In this document: in pieces, positions 26,826-35,844 of the stretch | Layout: every line of letters starts with the position of its first letter | Numbering within the stretch: the first letter of the stretch is position 1 | Origin: Streptantibioticus parmotrematis | Lineage (GTDB): Bacteria; Actinomycetota; Actinomycetes; Streptomycetales; Streptomycetaceae | NCBI RefSeq assembly: GCF_019890615.1 | Contig: NZ_JAINVZ010000003.1 | Coordinates: forward strand, 186,001-250,000 | Reading direction: 5' to 3' | Length of the DNA stretch: 64,000 bases | The notes under the pieces: generated by a model | The model's database searches: none | Seen by the model: only the letters and a program-made list of their open reading frames with translations | What the model was told of the DNA's origin: nothing | Program-made: the position numbers and the translations under genes

Positions 26826-28424
26826 TCACTCCGAGACGCCGCGGCCCAGCTCCCAGAACTGGAGCTCCGAGGAGGAGTTGAGCGCCCACTCGGTGCCCGT
26901 GATGTCGTTCTTGGCGGCCAGGTACTGCTTGCCCTGCCACAGCGGGATGAACGGCACGTCCTGCGCGAGGTCCTGCTGCGCGGTCTCGAAGCTGTTCACG
27001 GTCGCGCTGCGCTCGGTCTGCTTGCGCTCGGCCGGGATGATCTGGTCCTCGATCTGGCTGTTGCGGTACGGCGTCCCGAGGATGTTGTCCTTGCCCATGA
27101 ACGGCGCCAGGTAGTTGTCCGGGTCCGGGAAGTCGGGGAACCAGCCCATGCCCCAGACCTGGTACTTGTCGTTGAGCGAGGCGTTGCGGAAGGTGTCCCA
27201 CGGCACGCCCTGGAGCGTGATCTTGAACAGACCGCTGGCTTCCAGCTGCTTCTTCAGCTCGGCGAACTCGTTGGCCGTCACCGAGCCGTAGTGGTCGGTG
27301 GTGTAGGTCAGCGTCAGCGGGACCGGCGTGGTGATCCCGGCCTTCTGCAGTGTCTGCTTGGCCTTGGAGACGCTGGGCTCACCGTAGGTGTTGAAGAACG
27401 AGTTGCTGTGGCCGGTGATGCCCTGCGGGATCATCGAGTACAGCGCCTCGGAGGTGCGCGCGTAGACGTCGCGGACCAGCGCCTCGCGGTCGACGACCTC
27501 GGCGACGGCCTTGCGGACGGCGACGCTCTTGACGGTCGGGTCGTTGGTGTTGAAGACCAGGTAGCGGATCTCCGAGCCGGGCGCCTCGACCAGGTTGATC
27601 TTGCTGGACGTGGTGTCCTGGAACTTGGCTATCTCGTCCGGCGTCATGGTGCGGTTGACGACGTCGACCTGGCCGTTCTGCAGCGCCTGGACCATCGCGG
27701 CCGAGGTCTTGTAGAACTTCAGGGTGATCTTGTCGTTGTTGAGCTTGAAGGCACCCTTGTAGTTGGGGTTCTTGTCGAAGACCGCCTCGTCGCCCTGCTT
27801 GAAGGAGTCCAGCTTGTACGGGCCGGAGCCGACGAGCTTCGTACCGGCGAGGATCTTGTTCGCCGGGTAGACCTTGCTGTCGACGATCGCCGCCGCCGGG
27901 GTCGCCAGCTTGTAGGGGAAGGTGGCGTCCGGGGTCTTGAGGTGGAAGACGATGGTGTCGTCCGTCGGGGCCTCGACCTTGTCGACGTTGTCGAGCAGCG
28001 AGGACGGACCGTTGGGGTCGTGGATGCCCAGCTGACGGTCGATGGAGAACTTGACGTCCTTCGAGGTCAGCGGGTCACCATTGGAGAACTTCAGGCCGCC
28101 GTGCAGGGTGCAGCGGTAGGTCTCGCCCAGCTGGTCGGTGAAGCCGCACTTGCTCGCGGCGTCCGGGATCGGGTCGGTGCCGGTGGGCGGGAAGCTCAGC
28201 AGGGTCTGCAGGGTGTTGCCGAGGATGTTCCACTCGCCGATGTCGTAGGAGTCGGCCGGATCCAGCGGTGCCGGGCTGTCCTTGGTCACCTCGATCTGGT
28301 CGGTGGTGCCCACGACGATGGCGTCGCCGCCGCCCCCACTGCCGCCGCTCGAACCACCGCACGCGGCAAGGGCGGGCGCGATCAGGCCCACCACGGCCGG
28401 CAGCACCAGTAGCTTGCGATTCAT
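26826..28424 (-). CDS. ABC transporter solute-binding lipoprotein (family 5, peptide/oligopeptide type)
   Basis: A 532-residue extracellular lipoprotein that captures a ligand for an ABC importer. The signal peptide ends in the lipobox ALAACGG (Cys at about residue 22), followed by a Gly/Ser linker and the SBP_bac_5 fold (DPADSYDIGEWNILGNTLQTL, then WGMGWFPDFPDPDNYLAPF near the C-terminus). I chose ATG at 28424 with AGGGAGA upstream; longer frames lack a signal peptide. No permease or ATPase genes lie nearby, so the partner transporter is elsewhere and the ligand unknown. Confidence 0.92.
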   Translation of the reverse strand: MNRKLLVLPAVVGLIAPALAACGGSSGGSGGGGDAIVVGTTDQIEVTKDSPAPLDPADSYDIGEWNILGNTLQTLLSFPPTGTDPIPDAASKCGFTDQLGETYRCTLHGGLKFSNGDPLTSKDVKFSIDRQLGIHDPNGPSSLLDNVDKVEAPTDDTIVFHLKTPDATFPYKLATPAAAIVDSKVYPANKILAGTKLVGSGPYKLDSFKQGDEAVFDKNPNYKGAFKLNNDKITLKFYKTSAAMVQALQNGQVDVVNRTMTPDEIAKFQDTTSSKINLVEAPGSEIRYLVFNTNDPTVKSVAVRKAVAEVVDREALVRDVYARTSEALYSMIPQGITGHSNSFFNTYGEPSVSKAKQTLQKAGITTPVPLTLTYTTDHYGSVTANEFAELKKQLEASGLFKITLQGVPWDTFRNASLNDKYQVWGMGWFPDFPDPDNYLAPFMGKDNILGTPYRNSQIEDQIIPAERKQTERSATVNSFETAQQDLAQDVPFIPLWQGKQYLAAKNDITGTEWALNSSSELQFWELGRGVSE

Positions 28425-28503
28425 CCTCGTTGGTCTCCCTTGTCGGCGTTGGCTGTTCGCACTGCGGAGGGCGCTACGCCGGCGCCGCCCGCTCCCCCGT
28501 ACA

Positions 28504-28809
28504 TCATCGGTGTCGTACCTGTGTCCCTGCCGGGACGGCGGAGTGGAGCGGCTCCTTGGCGGGCGGGTGCGGCGGGCCGGCCAACACCGTGTGCGGGACG
28601 CCCCGTTCGGCGAGGGGTCCGTGCACACCACCGCGGTCCGTGTCGCACGCTGCCGCGACGATACCGAGGTTGCGGTGGTTCCGTACCAAGGAGACGCCAA
28701 AGTTCTCGCTCCGTGCGGCAGGGCCGCCACCGCACCGGCCGGGGACGGCCACGCGGGAGCGGTGCGCGGCGGGGTGCGTCCCGCGCCGCGTGCCCGGGTA
28801 GGCGGTCAT
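28504..28809 (-). CDS. Possible small protein upstream of the solute-binding gene
   Basis: A 101-residue open frame with an excellent ribosome site (GAAGGAGGG, five bases before the ATG at 28809), ending 79 bases before the solute-binding protein. About 84% of its third codon positions are G or C, lower than neighbours but coding-like. The sequence is Arg/His/Pro-rich without hydrophobic segments or motifs I recognise. It could be a regulatory leader peptide, a small orphan gene, or spurious. Confidence 0.35.
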   Translation of the reverse strand: MTAYPGTRRGTHPAAHRSRVAVPGRCGGGPAARSENFGVSLVRNHRNLGIVAAACDTDRGGVHGPLAERGVPHTVLAGPPHPPAKEPLHSAVPAGTQVRHR

Positions 28810-29276
28810 CGGCCCTCCTTCATGGTCTCGGTGCGGCGGCAGCGGTCACGGCGGCTTGGTGAGCGGCATCTCGTGAATCCGTTGCCCAATGCCGATCTGG
28901 TGTTTCGGCATTGACCAGCGAAGACCCTAGTAGGAGCACCTGACTGCACCAGAACACGGACCAGTTGAGGCGGAATCACACCGAGATAACGACGCGTCGC
29001 ACTCCGATATCCGGACACCGGCGCGTTCTTCCCTTGCGGCCACCAAACGGGACACAAGGGCGCCCGGAAGGCCTTCAGGGGCCGCCGTCTATCACATGCC
29101 ACGACGCACGTCAACGGACGCGCCAGTGACAAGAATCACGGAACCCGCCGTGCGGGGCCCTCCGGGAATTCGATCAGCGTATTCGTCACGGAAAATGAGC
29201 AGGCGGGAGCCGAGAGTTCTCGCGGGGAATTGCGCGGCACGCTCAGTGCACGGGTTGTTCCTTCACCGTCATCGTT
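28810..29276. promoter_or_regulatory. AT-richer intergenic region with an inverted repeat
   Basis: 467 bases without a supported gene, visibly lower in GC than its surroundings. It contains a perfect inverted repeat CAATGCCGA (28887-28895) / TCGGCATTG (28905-28913) with a nine-base spacer, suitable as an operator for the leftward small frame and solute-binding gene. I see no clear promoter hexamers. Confidence 0.5.
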
Positions 29277-29978
29277 TCAGGTGGCGGGTGCCATCACCGA
29301 GCGGAGAAAAGTCAGATCGACCTGTTCCAGGGACGTCACGACGGTGCGTCCGGGAGCCGCCGAGATGGGCACCAGCGAGGGCACCGCGACCACCCGGCAG
29401 CCGGCCGCCTCGGCGGAGGCGACCCCCGTCAGGGTGTCCTCCACGACCACGCAGTCGGCCGGATCGGCGCCGAGCCCGGCGGCGGCCGTCAGGTACGGCT
29501 CGGGGTGCGGTTTGGTGTGGGTGACCTCGTCGCCGGCGACCGACAGCGCGAAGTTCTCCGGGCCGAGGGAGCGCAGCACGATGTCGATGATGTGCCGGTG
29601 GGAGGCGGAGACCAGTGCGGTGGGCACCTGGTGGGCGGCGAGTTCGGTCAGCAGGCGCCGGGCGCCCGGCATCAACGGGACACCGCGGCCGATGAGTTCC
29701 GTGAACCGGCCGTTGATCAGGACGGACAGCTCGTCGAAGGTCTGCCGGACGCCGGTGACGGCGATCAGGTGCGCCACGCTGCGCGTCATCGGGCCGCCGA
29801 TGACGACCTGGCGGTGCTCCTCGCCCAGGACGTGGCCCAGCTCGGCGAAGACCTCGCTCTCGGCGGACCACCAGAACCCCTCGGTGTCCACCAGGGTGCC
29901 GTCCATGTCGAGCAGCACGGCCCGCGGGGACGGGCCGTCGGTGCGCTGGACCTGGACGGCGGGGACGCTGCTGGTCAT
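29277..29978 (-). CDS. HAD-family hydrolase (beta-phosphoglucomutase-like phosphatase)
   Basis: A 233-residue haloacid-dehalogenase phosphatase. Motif I LLDMDGTLVDTE (about 22-33) has the nucleophile and acid Asp pair; motif II is in TALVSASH; motif III Lys in HTKPHPEPYL; motif IV VVVEDTLTG. A helical cap lies between motifs I and II. Substrate unknown. I chose the ATG at 29978 because GGAGGT sits seven bases upstream and motif I falls at a normal distance. It lies downstream of metH on the same strand, 223 bases away. Confidence 0.92.
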   Translation of the reverse strand: MTSSVPAVQVQRTDGPSPRAVLLDMDGTLVDTEGFWWSAESEVFAELGHVLGEEHRQVVIGGPMTRSVAHLIAVTGVRQTFDELSVLINGRFTELIGRGVPLMPGARRLLTELAAHQVPTALVSASHRHIIDIVLRSLGPENFALSVAGDEVTHTKPHPEPYLTAAAGLGADPADCVVVEDTLTGVASAEAAGCRVVAVPSLVPISAAPGRTVVTSLEQVDLTFLRSVMAPAT

Positions 29979-30201
29979 CCGGATACCTCCGTAGGGGACG
30001 AAGAGGCCGGCCGTCCACCACTGACGCGGTGAGCGACCGGCCTCCACCGGACCGTCCAGTGTACGTCCGGGGTGGATCATCCGCCCGGCGAGCGCGTGGC
30101 CGTACGGGCTCGCCGGGGGAAACACCGGGTGACGCGCCCGTCCGTGCCACCGGAGTGCGGCGCCGCGCGGCACGCCCGCCTTGGCGCAGGCCCGCGGGGC
30201 G

Positions 30202-33200
30202 TCACCTGGCGTTGAAGTACTTCGCCTCCGGGTGGTGGATCACGATGGCGTCCGTGGACTGCTCGGGGTGGAGCTGGAACTCCTCCGACAGCTCGACGCC
30301 GATCCGGCCCGGCTCCAGCAGTTCGGCGATCTTCGCCCGGTCCTCCAGGTCGGGGCAGGCGCCGTAGCCCAGCGAGAAGCGGGCACCGCGGTACTTCAGG
30401 GCGAACATGTCCTCGACGTCCGCCGGGTCCTCCCCGCCGAAGCCCAGCTCGGCGCGGACCCGGGCGTGCCAGTACTCGGCGAGCGCCTCGGCGAGCTGGA
30501 CGGACAGGCCGTGCAGCTCCAGGTAGTCGCGGTAGGAGTCGGCGGCGAACAGTTCGTTGGCCGCCTCGGAGACCTTGCTGCCCACGGTGACGACCTGGAA
30601 GCCGACCACGTCGGTCTCGCCGGTCTCCTGCGGCCGGAAGAAGTCGGCCAGGCAGAGCCTGCGGCCGCGGCGCTGGCGGGGGAAGGTGAAGCGGACCCGC
30701 TCCGAGCCGTCCTCGTGCAGCACGATCAGGTCGTCGCCCTTGGAGACGCAGGGGAAGTAGCCGTAGGTGACGGCGGCCTCCAGCAGGCCTTCCGTCTGGA
30801 GCTTGTCGAGCAGTCCGCGCAGCCGGGGGCGGCCCTCGTCCTCCACCAGCTCCTCGTAGGTGGGCCCGCCCGCGCGGGCCTGCTTCAGGCCCCACTGCCC
30901 CTTGAACAGGGCGCCCTCGTCCAGCCAGGAGGCGTAGTCCTTGAGCGGGATGCCCTTGACGACCCGGCTGCCCCAGAACGGCGGGGCGGGCACCGGGTTG
31001 TCGACGGAGACGTCGGAGCGGACCTGGCCGAGGTTCTCCTGCGGCTCGGTCTCGGGCAGGTCGCGCTTGGGCACCCGGCGGGCCTTGAGCTCGGGCAGGG
31101 TGGCGCCGGGCACGCCGCGCTTGACGGCGATGAGCGCGTCCATCAGGCGCAGGCCCTCGAAGGCGTCGCGGGCGTAGCGGACCTCGCCCTCGTAGATCTC
31201 GTGCAGGTCCTGCTCGACGTAGGCGCGGGTGAGGGCGGCGCCGCCGAGGATCACGGGGAAGTCGGCGGACAGCCCGCGCTGGTTGAGCTCCTCCAGGTTC
31301 TCCTTCATGATCACCGTGGACTTCACCAGCAGCCCGGACATGCCGATCACGTCGGCCCGGTGCTCCTGGGCGGCGTCCAGGATCGCCGAGACGGGCTGCT
31401 TGATGCCGAGGTTGACCACGTTGTAGCCGTTGTTGGACAGGATGATGTCGACGAGGTTCTTGCCGATGTCGTGGACGTCGCCGCGGACGGTGGCGAGCAC
31501 GATGGTGCCCTTGCCGGCCTCGTCGCTCTTCTCCATGTGCGGTTCGAGGTGGGCCACCGCGCTCTTCATCACCTCGGCGGACTGCAGGACGAACGGCAGC
31601 TGCATCTGGCCGGAGCCGAACAGCTCGCCGACCACCTTCATGCCTTCCAGCAGCGTGTCGTTGACGATCTCCAGGGCGGGCCGCCCGGCCAGCGCCTCGT
31701 CGAGGTCGGCCTCCAGGCCGTTGCGTTCGCCGTCGATGATGCGGCGCTGGAGCCGTTCGTCCAGCGGCAGGGCGGCGAGTTCCTCGGCGCGGCCGGCCTT
31801 GACGGACTTGGTGTCGACGCCTTCGAACAGCTCCAGGAACCGCTGCAACGGGTCGTAGCCCTCGCGCCTGCGGTCGTGGATCAGGTCGAGGGCGACCTCG
31901 CGCTGCTCCTCGGGGATGCGGGCGACGGGAAGGATCTTGGCGGCGTGCACGATCGCCGAGTCGAGGCCCGCCTCGACGCACTCGTTGAGGAAGACGGAGT
32001 TGAGGACCATCCGGGCGGGCGGGTTGAGCCCGAAGGAGACGTTGGACAGGCCCAGGGTGGTCTGCACGTCGGGGTGGCGGCGCTTGAGTTCGCGGATCGC
32101 CTCGATGGTGGCGACGGCGTCCTTGCGGGACTCCTCCTGGCCGGTGGCGATGGTGAAGGTCAGGCAGTCGACGATGATGTCGCTCTCGTGCACGCCCCAG
32201 TTGCCGGTCAGGTCGGCGATCAGCCGCTCGGCGACGGCGACCTTGTGCTCGGGGGTGCGGGCCTGGCCCTCCTCGTCGATGGTGAGGGCGATCAGGGCGG
32301 CGCCGTGCTCGACGGCGAGCGCGGTGACCTTCTGGAAGCGGGATTCGGGGCCGTCGCCGTCCTCGTAGTTGACGGAGTTGATGACGGCGCGCCCGCCCAG
32401 CAGCTCCAGCCCGGCCTGCAGGACGGCCGGTTCGGTGGAGTCCAGCACGATCGGCAGGGTGGAGGCGGTCGCCAGGCGCCCGGCGATCTCGCGCATGTCC
32501 ACGGCGCCGTCGCGGCCCACGTAGTCGACGCACAGGTCGAGCAGGTGGGCGCCTTCGCGGATCTGTTCGCGGGCCATCTCCACGCAGTCGTCCCAGCGGC
32601 CCTCCAGCATGGCTTCGCGGAACTTCTTGGAGCCGTTGGCGTTGGTGCGCTCACCGATGGCCAGGTACGAGGTGTCCTGGCGGAACGGCACGGCCTGGTA
32701 GAGGGAGGCGGCGCCGGGCTCCGGGCGCGGGGTGCGGGGGGCGACCTCGTGGCCGCGGACCCGCTCGACGACCTGGCGCAGGTGCTCCGGCGTGGTGCCG
32801 CAACAGCCGCCGACCAGCGACAGGCCGTACTCGCGCACGAACACCTCCTGGGCGTCGGCGAGTTCGGACGGGGTGAGCGGGTAGTGGGCGCCGTCCTTGC
32901 CGAGGACCGGCAGGCCCGCGTTGGGCATGGCGGAGACGCCGATGCGGGCGTGCCGGGCGAGGTGGCGCAGGTGCTCGCTCATCTCGGCGGGGCCGGTGGC
33001 GCAGTTGAGGCCGATCAGGTCGATGCCGAGCGGTTCCAGCGCGGTCAGGGCGGCGCCGATCTCGGAGCCGAGCAGCATGGTGCCGGTGGTCTCCACCGTG
33101 ACCTGGCACAGCAGCGGCAGGTCGACCCCGGCGGCCTTCAGGGCGCGGCGGGCGCCGATGAGGGACGCCTTGGTCTGGAGCAGGTCCTGGGTGGTCTCCA

Positions 33201-33705
33201 CCAGGACGGCGTCCGCGCCGCCGGCGACCAGGCCCTCGACCTCGGTCTGGTAGGCGTCGCGCAGCGCGGTGTACGGGGCGTGGCCGAGGGTGGGCAGCTT
33301 GGTGCCGGGGCCGACCGAGCCGAGCACCCAGCGCGGGCGGTCGGGGGTGGCGTGGCGGTCGGCGACCTCGCGGGCGATGCGGGCACCGGCCTCGGACAGC
33401 TCGAAGACGCGGTCCGCGATGTCGTACTCGCCGAGGGCGGCGAGGTTGGCGCCGAAGGTGTTGGTCTCGACGCAGTCCACTCCGACGGCGAAGTACTCCT
33501 CGTGCACGGCGGCGACGATGTCGGGCCGGGTGATGTTGAGGACCTCGTTGCAGCCTTCGAGGCCCTGGAAGTCGTCGAGGGACGGGTCCTGGGCCTGGAG
33601 CATGGTCCCCATCGCGCCGTCGGCCACCACCACGCGGGTGGCGAGCGCCTCACGGAGGGCGGCTGCGCGGGACTGCTGGGCGGTCTGCTGGGACGGCGAG
33701 GCCAT
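30202..33705 (-). CDS. metH: Cobalamin-dependent methionine synthase
   Basis: This 1167-residue enzyme transfers a methyl group from methyltetrahydrofolate to homocysteine through cobalamin. In order: homocysteine domain (about 15-320; zinc cysteines in GLNC near 233 and GGCCGT near 297), pterin-binding domain (about 340-620; IGERTNANGSKKF), cobalamin domain with DVHDIGKN near 742 (His is the lower cobalt ligand), and SAM-binding reactivation domain to the end (RFSLGYGACPD). All four modules are present. ATG at 33705 follows GGGAG. The leader has a strong hairpin but I could not find a B12-box riboswitch. Confidence 0.96.
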   Translation of the reverse strand: MASPSQQTAQQSRAAALREALATRVVVADGAMGTMLQAQDPSLDDFQGLEGCNEVLNITRPDIVAAVHEEYFAVGVDCVETNTFGANLAALGEYDIADRVFELSEAGARIAREVADRHATPDRPRWVLGSVGPGTKLPTLGHAPYTALRDAYQTEVEGLVAGGADAVLVETTQDLLQTKASLIGARRALKAAGVDLPLLCQVTVETTGTMLLGSEIGAALTALEPLGIDLIGLNCATGPAEMSEHLRHLARHARIGVSAMPNAGLPVLGKDGAHYPLTPSELADAQEVFVREYGLSLVGGCCGTTPEHLRQVVERVRGHEVAPRTPRPEPGAASLYQAVPFRQDTSYLAIGERTNANGSKKFREAMLEGRWDDCVEMAREQIREGAHLLDLCVDYVGRDGAVDMREIAGRLATASTLPIVLDSTEPAVLQAGLELLGGRAVINSVNYEDGDGPESRFQKVTALAVEHGAALIALTIDEEGQARTPEHKVAVAERLIADLTGNWGVHESDIIVDCLTFTIATGQEESRKDAVATIEAIRELKRRHPDVQTTLGLSNVSFGLNPPARMVLNSVFLNECVEAGLDSAIVHAAKILPVARIPEEQREVALDLIHDRRREGYDPLQRFLELFEGVDTKSVKAGRAEELAALPLDERLQRRIIDGERNGLEADLDEALAGRPALEIVNDTLLEGMKVVGELFGSGQMQLPFVLQSAEVMKSAVAHLEPHMEKSDEAGKGTIVLATVRGDVHDIGKNLVDIILSNNGYNVVNLGIKQPVSAILDAAQEHRADVIGMSGLLVKSTVIMKENLEELNQRGLSADFPVILGGAALTRAYVEQDLHEIYEGEVRYARDAFEGLRLMDALIAVKRGVPGATLPELKARRVPKRDLPETEPQENLGQVRSDVSVDNPVPAPPFWGSRVVKGIPLKDYASWLDEGALFKGQWGLKQARAGGPTYEELVEDEGRPRLRGLLDKLQTEGLLEAAVTYGYFPCVSKGDDLIVLHEDGSERVRFTFPRQRRGRRLCLADFFRPQETGETDVVGFQVVTVGSKVSEAANELFAADSYRDYLELHGLSVQLAEALAEYWHARVRAELGFGGEDPADVEDMFALKYRGARFSLGYGACPDLEDRAKIAELLEPGRIGVELSEEFQLHPEQSTDAIVIHHPEAKYFNAR

Positions 33706-33742
33706 AGGAACTGCTCCCTGGGATGCGACGGCTGTCGGCTTT

Positions 33743-33766
33743 GCGCACCCCGCTCGCGGGGTGCGC
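33743..33766. promoter_or_regulatory. Perfect hairpin in the metH leader
   Basis: An 11-bp perfect stem GCGCACCCCGC (33743-33753) with 33756-33766, two-base gap, 38 bases before the metH start. TAGGCT at about 33776-33781 (minus strand) is a possible -10 just upstream, which would put the hairpin at the very 5' end of the transcript. Confidence 0.5.
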
Positions 33767-33902
33767 ACCCGGCCAGCCTAGCGGCGTCGGCCCGGGACCA
33801 CGCAGCGCGTTCCGAGGGATGGGACGCGCCGAGTGGCTGACGCGGTGGCCGGATCCGGAGGGTGGCGGGTGCGGTCCGGGACACGGTTGGCAGACTTTTG
33901 CC

Positions 33903-33944
33903 TACGATGGTGTTCGGCATCGCCCGATGCTGTTCAGCATTGCC
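33903..33944. promoter_or_regulatory. gylR promoter and probable autoregulatory operators
   Basis: TACGAT at 33903-33908 is a candidate -10. Immediately downstream are two direct repeats 20 bases apart, TGTTCGGCATCGCC (33911-33924) and TGTTCAGCATTGCC (33931-33944). The perfect palindrome ATGCTG-TT-CAGCAT (33927-33940) overlaps the second. This is a fitting site for IclR-type tetramers to repress their own gene. Confidence 0.6.
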
Positions 33945-34014
33945 GACCGCAAGTGGCTCTGCCCGGACACTGCGGGCGGGTCGAGGACGACGGCGGCACA
34001 CGGAGGTTGGCCCC

Positions 34015-34782
34015 ATGGCAGGAAGCATCCAGTCGGTCGAGCGCGCGGCCGCGATCCTGCGGCTGCTCGCCGGGGGCGAACGACGGCTGGGGCTGACCGA
34101 CATCGCGTCCACGCTCGGCCTGGCCAAGGGGACCGCCCACGGCATCCTGCGCACCCTCCAGCAGGAGGGCTTCGTGGAGCAGGACACCGCCTCCGGCCGC
34201 TACCAGCTGGGCGCCGAACTGCTGCGCCTGGGCAACAGCTACCTGGACGTCCACGAGCTGCGCGCCCGCGCCCTGGTGTGGACCGACGACCTGGCCCGCT
34301 CCAGCGGGGAGAGCGTCTACCTGGGGGTGCTGCACCAGCAGGGGGTGCTGATCGTGCACCACGTCTTCCGGCCCGACGACAGCCGCCAGGTGCTGGAGAT
34401 CGGCGCGATGCAGCCGCTGCACTGCACGGCGCTGGGCAAGGTGCTGGCCGCGTACGACCCGGTCGCGCACTCCGAGGCGCTGGAGGGCGCGCGGGAGGAG
34501 TTCACCCCGCGCACGCTGACGGCCGTGCCGGACTTCGAAGCAGTGCTCGACCTGACCCGCGCCCGGGGCTGGGCGGTGGACCTGGAGGAGACCTGGGACG
34601 GGGTGGCCTCGGTCGCGGCGCCCATCCACGACCGGCGGCGGATGCCGGTGGGCGCGGTGGGGATCACCGGCGCGGTGGAGCGGATGTGCGAGAACGGCGA
34701 GGTGCGGGCGCGGCTGGTGGCCGCGGTGCGCGACTGCGCCCGGTCGGTCTCCCGCGACCTGGGCGGGGGGCGCTTCCAGTGA
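34015..34782 (+). CDS. gylR: GylR, IclR-family repressor of the glycerol operon
   Basis: A 255-residue regulator with an N-terminal winged helix (SVERAAAILRLLAGGERRLGLTDIASTL split over about residues 7-34) and the C-terminal IclR effector domain (about 80-250; TALGKVLAAYDP). It lies just upstream of glpF-glpK-glpD, the position of GylR in S. coelicolor, where it represses glycerol catabolism until glycerol 3-phosphate relieves it. ATG at 34015 follows CGGAGG. Repeated sites around its own promoter suggest autoregulation. Confidence 0.93.
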   Translation: MAGSIQSVERAAAILRLLAGGERRLGLTDIASTLGLAKGTAHGILRTLQQEGFVEQDTASGRYQLGAELLRLGNSYLDVHELRARALVWTDDLARSSGESVYLGVLHQQGVLIVHHVFRPDDSRQVLEIGAMQPLHCTALGKVLAAYDPVAHSEALEGAREEFTPRTLTAVPDFEAVLDLTRARGWAVDLEETWDGVASVAAPIHDRRRMPVGAVGITGAVERMCENGEVRARLVAAVRDCARSVSRDLGGGRFQ

Positions 34783-34869
34783 GGCACGGTCTGCGCAGGT
34801 CGTACGGGATGTCCGTGAGGACCGTTGATAACTGTTTGGGCTCTTCGCCGGGAGCGGTCTCCGCGCCCC

Positions 34870-34925
34870 TTGACGCCATCCATACCGAGAGTAAAACTTC
34901 CGTTCGGCGGTCGACATTGTCGAAC
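34870..34925 (+). promoter_or_regulatory. glp operon promoter and operator
   Basis: TTGACG (34870-34875) and TAAAAC (34892-34897) with a 16-base spacer form a good housekeeping promoter. GTTCG (34902-34906) and CGAAC (34921-34925) make an inverted repeat over the predicted start site, beginning with the same GTTCGGC found in the gylR operators. Repressor binding here would block initiation. Confidence 0.65.
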
Positions 34926-34991
34926 ACCGGACGGGACCCGGGGTCCGCCACCTTGCTCATCGGATGGGCATGAGAACGTAAGGAGCCCGCT

Positions 34992-35789
34992 TTGTCCAAC
35001 GGTCACGTCTTCGTCGGCGAACTCATCGGTACCGCCGTTCTGATTCTTCTCGGTGGTGGCGTGTGCGCCGCCGTCACGCTCAAGCATTCCAAGGCCAAGG
35101 ACGCCGGATGGGTGGCGATCACCTTCGGGTGGGGCTTCGCCGTCCTGGCCGGCGCCTACATCTCCAACGGCCTGTCCGGCGGACAGCTGAACCCGGCGGT
35201 GACCATCGGCGTGGCCATCAAGACCGGCCAGTGGAACCAGGTGCCGGTCTACCTCGGCGGGCAGATCCTGGGCGCGATCATCGGCGCCACCCTGGTGTGG
35301 CTCGCCTACTACGGGCAGTTCGCCGCGCACATGACCGACCCGGAGATCGTCGGCGGCACCCAGGCCGACCCGGCGGGCCCGGTCACCCAGGAGGAGGACC
35401 GCTCCGGCCAGCCCGGCGGCCCGGTGCTGGGGATCTTCTCCACCGGTCCGGAGATCCGCAACGTCGTCCAGAACCTGGCCACCGAGATCATCGGGACCAC
35501 CGTGCTGGTGCTCTTCATCCTGACGATGGGCATGACGAAGGGCCTGGCCCTCAACGGCCTCGGCATCCTGCTGGTGGCACTGCTGGTGGTCGGCATCGGC
35601 CTGTCGCTGGGCGGCCCGACCGGCTACGCCATCAACCCCGCGCGCGACCTCGGCCCGCGCATCGTCCACGCCCTGCTGCCGCTGCCCAACAAGGGCGGCT
35701 CCGACTGGGGCTACGCGTGGATACCGGTGGTGGGTCCGCTGATCGGCGGCGCCGTCGCGGGCGGTATCTACCAGCTCGCGTTCGCCTGA
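34992..35789 (+). CDS. glpF: Glycerol facilitator (aquaglyceroporin)
   Basis: This 265-residue channel of the MIP family lets glycerol enter the cell. Six membrane segments and two pore loops with LNPAVTIG (about 69-76) and INPARDLG (about 217-224) are visible; the Asp after the second NPAR favours glycerol over water. A hydrophilic insertion (about 115-150) lies between the halves, common in streptomycetes. The start codon is TTG at 34992 with AAGGAG eight bases upstream. It is the first gene of the glpFKD operon. Confidence 0.94.
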   Translation: MSNGHVFVGELIGTAVLILLGGGVCAAVTLKHSKAKDAGWVAITFGWGFAVLAGAYISNGLSGGQLNPAVTIGVAIKTGQWNQVPVYLGGQILGAIIGATLVWLAYYGQFAAHMTDPEIVGGTQADPAGPVTQEEDRSGQPGGPVLGIFSTGPEIRNVVQNLATEIIGTTVLVLFILTMGMTKGLALNGLGILLVALLVVGIGLSLGGPTGYAINPARDLGPRIVHALLPLPNKGGSDWGYAWIPVVGPLIGGAVAGGIYQLAFA

Positions 35790-35844
35790 TGCCGCATCCG
35801 TACGAGACCGACCGCCGCACCCTCACCAGACTTCAGGAGCACCA

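Noticed and set aside
28806-29132. 108-codon leftward frame overlapping the AT-richer region
   Set aside because: No ribosome site, non-coding-like third positions and overlap with the inverted repeat.
30181-33840. Very long open frame antisense to metH
   Set aside because: It has no family similarity I can see and mirrors the GC-rich codon pattern of metH, whose four domains are complete.
33706-34014. Cobalamin or SAH riboswitch upstream of metH
   Set aside because: I looked for B12-box and SAH-riboswitch core sequences in the leader and saw neither; only a simple hairpin is present.
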